This document shows, one piece after another, positions 11,555 to 22,900 of a stretch of 64,000 nt of DNA. A model generated the notes under the pieces. It was not told where the DNA came from. It did no database searches and saw only the letters and a program-made list of their open reading frames with translations. A program made the translations under genes and the position numbers. The stretch's first letter is position 1. The number at the start of each line of letters is the position of its first letter. Origin of the DNA: Zygnema cylindricum (taxonomy: Eukaryota > Streptophyta > Zygnematophyceae > Zygnematales > Zygnemataceae); the NCBI GenBank assembly GCA_037447655.1, contig JBBHKE010003464.1, forward strand, positions 124,001 through 188,000, given 5' to 3'.

Positions 11555-12929
11555 TGTTGTTCTTTGGTCTAAAATAGACCGCAGAAGCGACCCAAACTAT
11601 CATGCAAAAAGCTAAGCCAAAAATAGGTCGACGAACAATCATTTGAAATGCATCCTCCATTTAACATACAACAACATTTAGGGTTTCATGGAATAATCAA
11701 CATAAATAAACCCTATGACAACATCTAAGGTTTGATGGAATAATCGACATAAACAAACCCTAGGACAAATGCATAAACAATGCATATCAAACATATATAA
11801 AAACATAAATAAATAATAACACACAAATGCATCACACATAAACAAGAGTATTATCAAAGTATAATCATTATATCATTCAAAGTGCATGACCTAATCGGCA
11901 ACCCTAAAATACTACATCTTCGGTCCCCACTTTACTAACCAGCATTGATGATTAAATTCCTAACAAAGCTCATTCCTATATATACACTTGTGAGCTGTCA
12001 ATGAATGACTAAGTGTCAAAATTACCAAAGTAAATTACATAACTGTCACTAAATCAAACTAATCGTAAGCGTACACCTGAGAGTCAAGCAATCGTAAGCG
12101 TACACTTGTCTACAAGTATGATATTGTACACACACAAATTAAACTATCAAAACCCTAATTGATCACTTAAATATAAACATCATAATCAACACTAATTTAT
12201 AATAACGCAAAAGACAAAACAATGTTACTCCAAATATTTACACCGACGCATCCACATATCCGCGTCATAAGTGACAACTTGCTTAGTCACTCGTAGATAA
12301 ATCCACATAGTGAACCGACATCGTATATGTACGGTCCACCTAATTAACACGTCATCAAACAATATGATCCTTTGGAAATATCGGCGGACGCCATCCGCCT
12401 TCCACGTGTACCACGAATCACTTGTCAAACAATCCGGAACGTCCAAAAATAAATATCGTGTGATTGACGCGATTTCGCGTCACCACTACATAAAAATCTC
12501 GGCGGCCTATATCCGCCGTCCGTCGCTCTTAATCGGCACCTTTGATGTCGCGCCGCGTGGTCATAAAAATCCACTTGTCGAAACCTCGTACAATCAAAAT
12601 CATTTTCGTACCGCAAGCGCGTCCCTTGTAATAAATGCGCTTGTCGCATTTTGTTTCGTACGCCATGCGTACATTTTCACACTTCGAAAATTTCAAATCG
12701 GATCGCTTCGCGATCCGCCGTCCATTTACATTGCGCATTCCGCGCCACTCAATTAGTCCTTCACGTACATTTAATTTTCTTCGTACATTTACTCCCCCAA
12801 TCCGCAAATCAATTCGAACCTCCACACTACATCGCGTAAATGCGCACGCACGCGAACACGCACACGCACGAAACGCTCCGTACGCACGAAACGCTCCATA
12901 TGCACGAAACTAAGTTTTCAAAAACAACA
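11555..12929 (-). repeat. E7 3' LTR (1375 bp)
   Basis: The termini are TGTTGTT...AACAACA. The right end has 18-bp tandem units 'cgcacgaaacgctccgta'. It is identical to the partner LTR except for one base I could detect. Short ORFs within it are duplicated exactly in the partner and look non-coding. Confidence 0.95.
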
Positions 12930-12955
12930 CTCCCCCGAAAAATTAGTCTCGTGCA
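12901..12955 (-). promoter_or_regulatory. E7 PPT-spanning inverted repeat (13 bp)
   Basis: TGCACGAAACTAA (12901-12913) and TTAGTCTCGTGCA (12943-12955) are inverted repeats with one G-U type mismatch. The 29-nt loop contains the CGGGGGAG tract and the LTR terminus. Confidence 0.75.
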
Positions 12956-13876
12956 TCCATGGCGCCACGTCATAAGCTGTCACCAATGTTACCTGCTGTC
13001 ACACCTGCTTTCAACTGCCTTCTCCATCTTAATCCTCCAAATGCCTCCGCCATAATTTTCTCACTTGTTCCACCATCGCTTCCGCTAACTCCACATACCA
13101 TCCAAATTTCATAATACATAATATATATATTTTCATTTTCTTTTCTCTTTTCTCAACAATATCTAAATCCGAAAATTTCCCATAAAAATACATAAATAAT
13201 AAACTATTTTCCGAAAATCAATTCTACCAATAATAAATAAAATTCCAACAAAAATTACCACATTTTCCTCTAACTACCATAACAATTTCCAAAAAATAAA
13301 ACTTTCCAAATTTTCTAAATTTCGCGACCCGCGTACTTAATCCCACAAAATAAAACATTAAAAATAAAAGTAAATAAAATCTACATTCTCTATCCCAATT
13401 TTAAGCTCCAATAATGTTACATTTCCCAAAACTACCAACAATCCGAAAAATAAAATCTCATAACATCCCATAATTATAGATCCACAAATTCGGATCTTTC
13501 ACCAAATGCCACAACTCCACCTTTCGGATCTCTCCCCCAAACGTCGAAACTCCTCCTTCCACATCTCTCCACTAAATGTCAAATCTCCACATTTCGAAAT
13601 GCTTCATTAAAAATAAACATTTATTTTCCAAAACTAAAATATTGATTCTCAAAATAAATCATTTTCATTGAGGGTAGACATTTCGACACTGTCACTAAGT
13701 TAACCCTTGGGGCGATGCAAGATTAAACTCGGCACATACCAACACTATGATAAGGCCGATCTCATGGGTACACAGACACCATTACTGCAATACAACCAGC
13801 AAGGACAATATTAACCCGCTACAATGCATGTGACACAAACCTATCTCGACTTAACGTAACATATGATAGATGGGGT
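12930..13876 (-). other. E7 internal region, non-coding
   Basis: This is about 950 bp of AT-rich sequence with long runs of A and T and many 'aataaa' strings. No ORF above 60 codons and no retrotransposon domain are visible. It lies between the primer site and the polypurine tract. Confidence 0.85.
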
Positions 13877-13890
13877 GTGGGCCCATAACC
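13877..13890 (-). promoter_or_regulatory. E7 primer-binding site
   Basis: The minus strand reads GGTTATGGGCCCAC immediately after the LTR end AACAACA. This is complementary to the anticodon arm of initiator tRNA-Met, the same site used by the coding elements here. Confidence 0.85.
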
Positions 13891-15265
13891 TGTTGTTCTT
13901 TGGTCTAAAATAGACCGCAGAAGCGACCCAAACTATCATGCAAAAAGCTAAGCCAAAAATAGGTCGACGAACAATCATTTGAAATGCATCCTCCATTTAA
14001 CATACAACAACATTTAGGGTTTCATGGAATAATCAACATAAATAAACCCTATGACAACATCTAAGGTTTGATGGAATAATCGACATAAACAAACCCTAGG
14101 ACAAATGCATAAACAATGCATATCAAACATATATAAAAACATAAATAAATAATAACACACAAATGCATCACACATAAACAAGAGTATTATCAAAGTATAA
14201 TCATTATATCATTCAAAGTGCATGACCTAATCGGCAACCCTAAAATACTACATCTTCGGTCCCCACTTTACTAACCAGCATTGATGATTAAATTCCTAAC
14301 AAAGCTCATTCCTATATATACACTTGTGAGCTGTCAATGAATGACTAAGTGTCAAAATTACCAAAGTAAATTACATAACTGTCACTAAATCAAACTAATC
14401 GTAAGCGTACACCTGAGAGTCAAGCAATCGTAAGCGTACACTTGTCTACAAGTATGATATTGTACACACACAAATTAAACTATCAAAACCCTAATTGATC
14501 ACTTAAATATAAACATCATAATCAACACTAATTTATAATAACGCAAAAGACAAAACAATGTTACTCCAAATATTTACACCGACGCATCCACATATCCGCG
14601 TCATAAGTGACAACTTGCTTAGTCACTCGTAGATAAATCCACATAGTGAACCGACATCGTATATGTACGGTCCACCTAATTAACACGTCATCAAACAATA
14701 TGATCCTTTGGAAATATCGGCGGACGCCATCCGCCTTCCACGTGTACCACGAATCACTTGTCAAACAATCCGGAACGTCCAAAAATAAATATCGTGTGAT
14801 TGACGCGATTTCGCGTCACCACTACATAAAAATCTCGGCGGCCTATATCCGCCGTCCGTCGCTCTTAATCGGCACCTTTGATGTCGCGCCGCGTGGTCAT
14901 AAAAATCCACTTGTCGAAACCTCGTACAATCAAAATCATTTTCGTACCGCAAGCGCGTCCCTTGTAATAAATGCGCTTGTCGCATTTTGTTTCGTACGCC
15001 ATGCGTACATTTTCACACTTCGAAAATTTCAAATCGGATCGCTTCGCGATCCGCCGTCCATTTACATTGCGCATTCCGCGCCACTCAATTAGTCCTTCAC
15101 GTACATTTAATTTTCTTCGTACATTTACTCCCCCAATCCGCAAATCAATTCGAACCTCCACACTACATCGCGTAAATGCGCACGCACGCGAACACGCGCA
15201 CGCACGAAACGCTCCGTACGCACGAAACGCTCCATATGCACGAAACTAAGTTTTCAAAAACAACA
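13891..15265 (-). repeat. E7 5' LTR (1375 bp)
   Basis: This is the partner of 11555-12929, of the same length and near-identical. In element orientation it precedes the primer site. Confidence 0.95.
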
Positions 15266-15783
15266 CTTATTTACACTTGTAGCTATTTTATTGGTTAGGT
15301 CTCAGTAGATAACTTTGTGAGTATAAACTTGTAGGACTTAGTTTTTTTTTGATTATCAGCAGAGTTTATCAAAGTAACGGCAAAATGCTTTTTTGCATCT
15401 TTGACCTGTCAGTGTGATCACTGTGAATGATATCTTGATATGAAACTTTGTGTGGATGTTTTATGATATAGAAACTATATTGTTGTGTAGTTTCATTCTG
15501 TTTTGCTGTTTCTGTAGAATTGTGTGAGAGATTTACTTGGTTAGTTTGATAAGCGGTCAGCTGTTTTTGGGAAACTCTGGAGCTCATATCTCTAGGATTA
15601 AATTGTGGATCAGGCTATAACTTTGGGAAGTTATAGTGTCGAGTACATACTGCATACTGTTGCAGTTTGAGGTGCTTTTGTATATTGTGGAGTAATCTGT
15701 GTTGTCTGAAACACAGCTGGTTTGGGGTAGTCTGTGGGTGTTTTCCGTGAGTAATCCATGGCTGAAATAGGCTATGGACAACA
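15266..15783 (+). repeat. E6 5' LTR, right part
   Basis: It continues the LTR interrupted by E7 (begins CTTATTTACAC) and ends GGACAACA, matching 18717-19230. It includes the gag ATG at 15758. Confidence 0.9.
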
Positions 15784-17674
15784 GGTTATGGGCCCACGCC
15801 CATGGCTACCCATATTTGATGGATCTAACTATCGCTATTGGAAGTGCATGCTAGAGAGCTACTTCGAGACGATGGAGCTAATGGATGTGGTGGATGGGAC
15901 TTTGGGCGAAACATCACATGGATGGAAAAGGAAGAACCATCAGTGTCTAAGAGTTACCAAGACCTCCTTGACTGAGAAACAGGTAATGCCATACTTAAGT
16001 TTTAAGAGTGGAACTGAATTATGGAGGATCTTAGAATGTATGTATCAAAAGACTTTTATATATCATTGGTGCAGTAGTGTGACTAAAATAGTTGAATATA
16101 AGTATATGGGAGGTAGTATGGAGAAACACTGTATTGAGTTAGAAGTATTATTTGTAGAAAATGAGTTAGCAGGAGGAAACTTTACAGATGCTCAACAAGC
16201 TCTCTTGTTAATGAGAAGCGTACCTAAAGAATATAAGAGTGCATTAGATAGATTGACGTCAATTGATAAAAAGGATTGGAACTTAACTCTAGCAAGAAGA
16301 ATTTTTTTAGATGAAGAGGCCAATAAAGAGGTTTTATCAAATGAGAGGAACATGAAGGTATCTAATTCTCAGTTTCAGAAAATTATAATTAACAGTGTGT
16401 CCGGAAATGGATCTAAGAATTGTTTTAACTGTAATGATTTAGGACATACCTTCAGGGTATGTCTGTTATATAAAAGTGCATGTATTACAGGAGTTTTTAG
16501 AGATGGATGGGACAACAACAAAGTTCTACCCTCAACAAGGAGGGAACCAAGTGCTTTCATGAGCGAGGGACAAGCCTCAACCAATGAAAAAAAGCCTACA
16601 CTTTTGGTCGACAAATTTGTTTACCAGCCAAGTGTTCATGATTTGCAGAATATGGTGAAAGAGGAAGGAAAGGGAAGATTTGATGCAACAGAAAATGGAG
16701 TGGAGGAAGAAGTAACAGAAAAGGTTTTGTCTACTATCAATGTTTCCGATGACAAATTGGTGAGTGACATAAACCTACGAAAAAAAAGGGTTACAAAAAT
16801 AAGAGGAGTTGAAGGGAGTGAAGGGAACCCAAAAGTTGAAGTGGAAGGAAATGAAAATAGTGTGGTCATCGAAGATAGTGTGGAAGAAAAAGAGAGTGAA
16901 AAAGGTTCGGTTTTTGTGACTCTTTCTTGTGATAAACTGATGTGTGAGAATGACTTACAAAGGGGAGGGATTCTTGAAGAAACGGGAGTTAGAGAAGCAA
17001 ACTTAAATTTGGTTGAAAAACATTCTTTAGAGATAGAGAATACTAAACTGAAAACAAAACTTAGAGAACAACAAAGAAAAGATGACAAGAAAAGAAGAGA
17101 AAATGAGGAAGATGATGAGGGAAGAAATGGTGATATCACAAAAGATGGGGAATTAACATCAAAAGTGGAAAAGAATGTCGATATAAATATTAATGAACTC
17201 AACGAAAGACCGCTAGAAACTGATAAGAAAGTGAGGCTTAGAAAGGAAGTTTATGGGTGCGGAAAAGGTCATAATATTGGAAGAATATGGAAAATAAGAA
17301 ACCTTATTAAAAGGAGGAAAGAGCAGCTAAATGAAAAAGGGATAAGAATGAAAATCTTCAGGATGCATACACTTAAGGAGAGTGGGAGATCTACAAAAAA
17401 ATACAAAAAATCAGTGAGGAAATCCACACGTTATAGAGGTAGTGGGGAGAAAAACCATGGGAGAAGTATAAATTATTTGAGGAGACCAAAATGTAGTAAG
17501 AAAACAAGAAGAAGATACAGATTAACAAAGACCAGTTGGAGAAGAAACCAACTCCAAAGGCGGCCACACAAAAGACCGGAAAAGACATTTTTGAGGTGGA
17601 ATTACCGACACCTTCAATGGGAAAAATCATTGTTTAAACGGGAGAAATATTGGAGTGATTGGTATGGTGACTAA
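15758..17674 (+). CDS. E6 Gag with long charged C-terminal extension (Gag-only element)
   Basis: This is an intact 638-codon ORF. The ATG lies 26 bp inside the 5' LTR, and the frame runs through the LTR end and primer site (MAEIGYGQQVMGPRPWLPIF). Residues about 15-190 resemble the copia Gag (UBN2-type) domain. C222-X2-C225-X4-H230-X4-C235 is a perfect CCHC zinc knuckle. From about 290 to 480 the protein is acidic and charged; from about 490 to the end it is very rich in K and R. No protease, integrase, RT or RNase H is present before the LTR. Structural Gag presumably packages the RNA and enzymes come from relatives. The extension is unrecognised. The DNA there is purine-rich, which lowers stop frequency, so part of it could be open by composition alone. 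Confidence 0.85.
   Translation: MAEIGYGQQVMGPRPWLPIFDGSNYRYWKCMLESYFETMELMDVVDGTLGETSHGWKRKNHQCLRVTKTSLTEKQVMPYLSFKSGTELWRILECMYQKTFIYHWCSSVTKIVEYKYMGGSMEKHCIELEVLFVENELAGGNFTDAQQALLLMRSVPKEYKSALDRLTSIDKKDWNLTLARRIFLDEEANKEVLSNERNMKVSNSQFQKIIINSVSGNGSKNCFNCNDLGHTFRVCLLYKSACITGVFRDGWDNNKVLPSTRREPSAFMSEGQASTNEKKPTLLVDKFVYQPSVHDLQNMVKEEGKGRFDATENGVEEEVTEKVLSTINVSDDKLVSDINLRKKRVTKIRGVEGSEGNPKVEVEGNENSVVIEDSVEEKESEKGSVFVTLSCDKLMCENDLQRGGILEETGVREANLNLVEKHSLEIENTKLKTKLREQQRKDDKKRRENEEDDEGRNGDITKDGELTSKVEKNVDININELNERPLETDKKVRLRKEVYGCGKGHNIGRIWKIRNLIKRRKEQLNEKGIRMKIFRMHTLKESGRSTKKYKKSVRKSTRYRGSGEKNHGRSINYLRRPKCSKKTRRRYRLTKTSWRRNQLQRRPHKRPEKTFLRWNYRHLQWEKSLFKREKYWSDWYGD
15784..15797 (+). promoter_or_regulatory. 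E6 primer-binding site, within the gag ORF
   Basis: GGTTATGGGCCCAC directly follows the LTR end and is complementary to the initiator tRNA-Met anticodon arm. It is translated in frame as VMGP. Confidence 0.85.
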
Positions 17675-17901
17675 AGGTTTGATAAAATCTTAGATTTATC
17701 AGTATATGATTGCTTAAAACTAAAACATCCAAAACTTAGGAGGAGTGTTGTTTTTGTAAAGTTTTGGATGTTTAGTAGTAGAGGTTGTGAGAGGGAATTT
17801 TGTTTTAATTCTGAATATTTTCTAAGTTCTTGCTTTTGTATATATTTTCATTACAGTAGAAAGATGCGGAGTGAAGTACTGAGTCTAAAGCTTTAGGGGA
17901 G
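17675..17901 (+). other. E6 3' untranslated region with duplicated PPT/LTR start
   Basis: After the stop there are two successive tract-plus-LTR-start units. The first is AGGAGGAG-TGTTG at 17738-17750, followed by a diverged LTR start to about 17840. The second is TTAGGGGAG-TGTTG at 17893-17906, which starts the real LTR. Each is enclosed by its own inverted repeat. Confidence 0.75.
17723..17773 (+). promoter_or_regulatory. E6 upstream PPT-type inverted repeat (15 bp perfect)
   Basis: AAACATCCAAAACTT (17723-17737) and AAGTTTTGGATGTTT (17759-17773) are perfect inverted repeats around a 21-nt loop holding AGGAGGAGTGTTG. Confidence 0.8.
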
Positions 17902-17923
17902 TGTTGTAATTTGAAAGCTTTAG
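17885..17923 (+). promoter_or_regulatory. E6 PPT-spanning inverted repeat (10 bp perfect)
   Basis: CTAAAGCTTT (17885-17894) and AAAGCTTTAG (17914-17923) enclose a 19-nt loop with AGGGGAG and the LTR start TGTTG. Confidence 0.85.
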
Positions 17924-19230
17924 TCCTCAGTAGATGAGGCTGTGAGGGGAGACTTTTAGGACTTCGAATATTTTTGGGAAGCATGATGTAATACTTACCA
18001 TATATAGTATAACAGTAGCAGAAGTAGTATTGAGTATGTTGTACTTCTGCAGGGACACGTGTCGGCAGTCAAAGATTATACAAGTTTTACGGAAAAGTCC
18101 CGACGACCATTTACACGCGTCGTACATCGGACAAATGGATTTGCATACTCGGACGGACATAATCTAAATCACATTTAAAGGAAATATATGGTACGGTCTG
18201 CCGTAATGACCGTTGATTCGAATCATGTCGACGGACACGATTCACGCAGGACCACAAGTGACGAAGCACGACGTATGCGCTCAGGTGCTTCGTACCACAT
18301 GACCACACTCGGTTGGACTTATCTGACCTATGCTGACACACGCGAAAAAATTGGATACGAATCGAGTCGACGGACTCGATTCGAAGTGGGACCACATTCG
18401 GACAAAGCTACTGGACGCGTGTCAATCACTGCTAAGTTTTACTCTACATCTAACGACGATCCGCAAATTCGAAGTTGAGTTGTACGGACGCTTACAGCCG
18501 TTTGGACGGACTCACTAATTTCTGACTAAGCAAGTTGCACAATTCATGTATGGCTCGTATTTGTAAATATCTGAAACAACTCTAATTTGTATGTAGTTAA
18601 TTAGTTTTTAGTGTTGCAACAGTGAAATAAGATAAAAGTCATAATTAGGGTTTGGACGCACCTCCGATACAGTAAACGTACCGTTGACGTACATTGTCTG
18701 TATTTGTACAGTACTTATTTACACGTATAGCTATTTTATTGGTTAGGTCTCAGTAGATAACTTTGTGAGTATAAACTTGTAGGACTTAGTTTTATTTTGA
18801 TTATCAGCAGAGTTTATCAAAGTAAGGCAAACTGCTTTTTTGCATCTTTGACCTGTCACTGTGATCACTGTCAATGATATCTTGATATAAAACTTTGTGT
18901 GGATGTTTTATGATATAAAAACTATATTGTTGTGTAGTTTCATTCTGTTTTGATGTTTTTGTAGAATTGTGTGAGAGATTTACTTGGTTAGTTTGATAAG
19001 CGGTCAGCTGTTTTTGGGAAACTCTGGAGCTCATATCTCTAGGATTGAATTGTGGATCAGGCTATAACTTTGGGAAGTTATAGTGTCGAGTATATAATGC
19101 ATAGTAGTGCAGTTTGAGGTGATTTTGTATATTGTGAAGTAATCTGTGTTGTCTGAAACATAGCTGGTTTGGGGTAGTCAGTGGGTGTTTTCCGTGAGTA
19201 ATCCATGGCTGAAATAGGCTATGGACAACA
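17902..19230 (+). repeat. E6 3' LTR (1329 bp)
   Basis: It runs from TGTTGTAATTTG to GGACAACA. It matches the split 5' LTR with scattered substitutions. Solo LTR E4 and the LTRs at 4139, 46350, 47415 and 52506 share its start or end blocks. Confidence 0.92.
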
Positions 19231-19244
19231 GGTTATGGGCCCAC
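19231..19244 (+). promoter_or_regulatory. Orphan primer-binding site after the E6 3' LTR
   Basis: GGTTATGGGCCCAC follows this LTR too, as if it were also a 5' LTR of a following element. The sequence then switches at once to the minus-strand E8 LTR. Confidence 0.75.
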
Positions 19245-19910
19245 TGAAGGTTATGGGCATTAAGACTCTGCTGTGATCCACTCCCAGTAGGAGTCACACT
19301 TGCACTAGCAGGTGCAGGTGGAGTACTAGGGCTAATAAGAGCACTTGTAATAGGAGCTGAGCCATTATCAGACATGTTAGCGGAAGCAAAACCAAAGAGA
19401 AATGCCTAAAAGACTAGAACTATAGTGTAAGATATGTACCTCCAAACGAAAGAGGTCTTTCAACCAAACAAACATGTACTACAAGCAAATTAGAGACAAT
19501 AGTGCATAAAACACCTTAAACTGCACTGAGTGCTCTCATTTCTTTAACTTTTTTGTAGAATGAACATTCTGTATCGATTTGATCAATCCTAATTGAACTA
19601 AATACTTAAAAGATCTAGAAAACATCTAAAACGTATGTACAAGGTTCACCAGACAACCAACTAACAAAAATCTAATTGTTTGGACCAGAATTGTCCACTA
19701 ACAATATCTGTACCCTAAAAATCCGGGTGATTCTTATCACGTCTACATTCATTGGCGGCCATACACACTAATTTACTTAAAGATAACTATTCGTGTAGAT
19801 ACTACAAAAAATCCACACTAAATTTGGTCAATATTGAAGAGTTGGTATTCCAAAAATATTGTAAGTTCTATACTCAAATTTCTAAGGCTAACTAAAGCTT
19901 ACTTTTCAAT
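19245..19910 (-). repeat. E8 3' LTR
   Basis: It matches 24046-24739 on the same strand, including the serine/alanine-rich Gag leader segment (MSDNGSAPITSA...) that this LTR encodes. The boundary at 19910/19911 is where the two copies stop matching. Confidence 0.8.
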
Positions 19911-19928
19911 TCTCCCCTTAAGCTTTAG
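19892..19928 (-). promoter_or_regulatory. E8 PPT-spanning inverted repeat (10 bp perfect)
   Basis: In element sense CTAAAGCTTA (19928-19919) pairs with TAAGCTTTAG (19901-19892). The 17-nt loop contains AGGGGAGA. The first arm overlaps the pol stop codon. Confidence 0.8.
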
Positions 19929-22900
19929 AAGACTTTCTCACTTAGACCACATGCTTTTCTGCAGTCCTCCAACTTAGGAGATAGAATGGCTTTTGTCAAC
20001 ATGTCCGCAACCATTTTCTCATCAGGCAAATAACAAAGTTTGACAACTTTTGTAAATACCTTCTCTCGTACCAAATGTAGCCGAATGTCTATATGCTTAC
20101 TCTTAAAATGGTGACTTGGGTTTGTAGCCACAGAAATGGCTGCCTGATTGTTGCACCATATTATTTGTGTCATGTGTTGTGTAAAACCCAATTCTTAAAG
20201 AAATGCCTTAATCCATAGCAGCACTTTCAAGGCTGCACTCGCAGCCGTGTATTCGGCTTCCATAGTCGATTGTGCCGTGACCTTTTGAAGTTTACTACTC
20301 CAACTACAAGTTCCACTTCCAATCTGAATGACATACCTAGTTGTAGACTTCCTACTAGGCACATCACCATAGCTAGCATCACTCCAAGTATTAATACTAA
20401 CCTTGTCCCCTCCCAAAGTATGCCAGAGATTCCTAGTCCCAACAAGATATCTTAAGATCCTTTTTGCAGCCTCCCAATCTCTCTTTCGTGGATTTTGTAG
20501 ACTTATGCTCAACACACCAACAGCTACAGCTATATCGGGTCTAGTGCAATTCATGAAGTAAATCAGACTTCTTACAACTTGTCTGTAAGGTACTTGGGAC
20601 ATAATTTTTTGCTCTTCTGCACTGAGTTCCTCATATATTATGACTCCAAACTCATGCTCCGTTTCTTCAATTTTTTGCTTATACTCCATAGGAGTTGCAC
20701 AACCTTTGGCATCAGCGAAGCCAAATTTTTCCAACATGTTTCCTATCGCTTCTTTTTGAGTTAGCCTAATGATTTTCTTTTCTCTGTCTCTTTCAACTTG
20801 TATTCCAAAAATGTATTTAGCCTCACCCAAATCCTTCATTTCAAATTTTTAATTAAGAGCGTGTTTTACTCTAGAAATTCTTTCTTTGTTCCTACTAATT
20901 AGCAGCAAATCATCAACATACACAGCAATGAATATCACCACATCAGGATTATCACCACACATCACATATACTGAATGATCTGAGCTAATTCTAGTAAACC
21001 CTAATCCTATCAAGAACTCATGTAACTTTCGGTTCCACTGCCTAGCGGCCTGTTTTAGGCCATACAGTGATTTTAAAAGTCTGCACACAAGATTTTTTTT
21101 TCCTACTTCCTCATAACCCTCGGGCTGCTTCATATAAATGACCTCATCTAAATCACTATGCAAAAAGGCAATTTTGACATCCATTTGGTGGATGTCAAAA
21201 TCCTCTATGGCAGCTAATGTAAGTAAGATGCGGACAGATGGAACCTTACAACCGGTGAAAAAGTTTCTCCATAATCTATCCCCTCCTTTTGATTATACCC
21301 CTTAGCAACCAAGCGAGCCTTATACCTGTCTATAGTATTATCTGGGTTCAATTTTAGTTTAAACACCCATTTACTTCTAATAGCCTTTCTTTCGAAGGAA
21401 GTTCCACTAGATCCCAAGTTTGGGCCTCCATGATGGATTTCATTTCCTCATTGACGGCTTCTACCCAATGTTCCCTTTCATTACTCGAAAAAGCTTCTTT
21501 CAATGTTAAAGGCTCTTCTATGTGTGCTGAATGAGCAAAGGCTACATTTTCTCTCTTGAGTCGTGCACTTCGCCTAACTCCACCTGGAAATTATGTCCCT
21601 AGTATAGATGGTTGGGTCCTCCTCCTCGATACATGTGATTCCTCTTGTAATTCAGTTTCGGCTTGAGATAGAGGAGAGTCTACAACTCTTTCAGACATAA
21701 CACTTCCTGTTTCTGGTGGAGAAGATGATTCCAAGTCATTTAGAGTTAAATTAGATGGATTTTCTACATTTTTCTTGAAAAACATAGGATTTTCCTCTAA
21801 AAAGATATAATCAACACTTCTATCTTTCTTTTCATCTGTACGCTGATTAATTACATCTACTCATTTTCCCTCATCCTTCACTATGATGTTTTTGGCTACC
21901 ACAACTCTATTTCTTTTAATGTCATATACTTTATAACCCTTGGAATGATCATCATACCCTAGAAATATCCCTGGTATGCCTTTTGGCTCTAATTTCCATT
22001 TTTGTGGATCATTATCTAGCATGAATACCTTACTCCCAAAAACTTTGAAGTGACTTACATCTGGTTTGTGTCCAATCCACATTTCATAGGGAGTTTTATC
22101 TTTTACTACCCTTGTCTCTAGCTTGTTTCTCACATAAGTTGCACAATTCATAGCCTCTGCCCAAAATTTGAAATCTATGTCCATATCAGTCATTTTCGTC
22201 CAAGCACACTCTGATATGGTCCTATTCATTCTCTCTGAAACACCATTTTGTTTCGGACAATAAGGAACAGTTAGCTGACGTGAGATTCTATGTAATTTGA
22301 GGAATTCTGCAAACTCATTCGAAGTGTACTCCCCTCCATTATCAGATCTGAATCCCGCTATCTTTCTTTCATGTAGATTTTCAACCCAAGCCTTATATTC
22401 TTTAAATTTTGAAGAAACTTCTTCCTTACTTTTCAAAAATAAACTGTAGTAAATCTACTATAGTCATCAGTAAAAGTAAAGCATAAACTTAGCACCCCCC
22501 ACAGATGGATACCTAGATGGCCCCCATACATCTAAATAAATTAGTTCTAGCACCCTATTACTTCTATGATCAGATTGCGAAGGGAAAGGCATCTTATGAA
22601 TTTTTCCCATTGGACAACCATCACATACATTTGATGCTGGTTTTTGACTAATTTTTACACCTTCCACCATTTTTTGATTTACCATCTTTTCTAATCTATC
22701 ATAATTCACATGTCTTAAACGTTTATGCCATAAATTACAATCACTGATTACACTTGAGTACATTATATCATTGTCATTATCATTTGCAAGACTCAACCGA
22801 TACAAATTGTTACCTCCAGCAAATCTTTCTGTAACTATTTTCCCATTCTTACTGACTGTTTTCTTTCCATTCTCAGATATAGTCTTAAAACCTTTCTTTT

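Larger units (their letters stand above)
11555..15265 (-). mobile_element. E7, young non-autonomous LTR retrotransposon
   Basis: The element is complete at 3711 bp, with two 1375-bp LTRs, a 961-bp internal region and target duplication CTTAT at 11550-11554 and 15266-15270. Orientation is set by the primer site (minus strand, abutting the 13891 LTR) and by tract CGGGGGAG abutting the LTR at 12929. I found one difference between the LTRs (A at 12862, G at 15198), so it inserted very recently. With no ORF of consequence it resembles LARD-type parasites that borrow enzymes. It sits inside the E6 5' LTR. Confidence 0.95.

Noticed and set aside
12310-12756. 148-codon ORF duplicated exactly at 14646-15092
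   Set aside because: The duplication is due to the two LTRs of E7, not to gene conservation; several overlapping frames are equally open and none has a domain.
16636-17202. 188-codon serine-rich ORF on the minus strand opposite E6 Gag
   Set aside because: It is the mirror of the purine-rich charged part of the E6 ORF; Ser/Phe/Leu richness is what the reverse complement of such sequence gives, and no motif is present.
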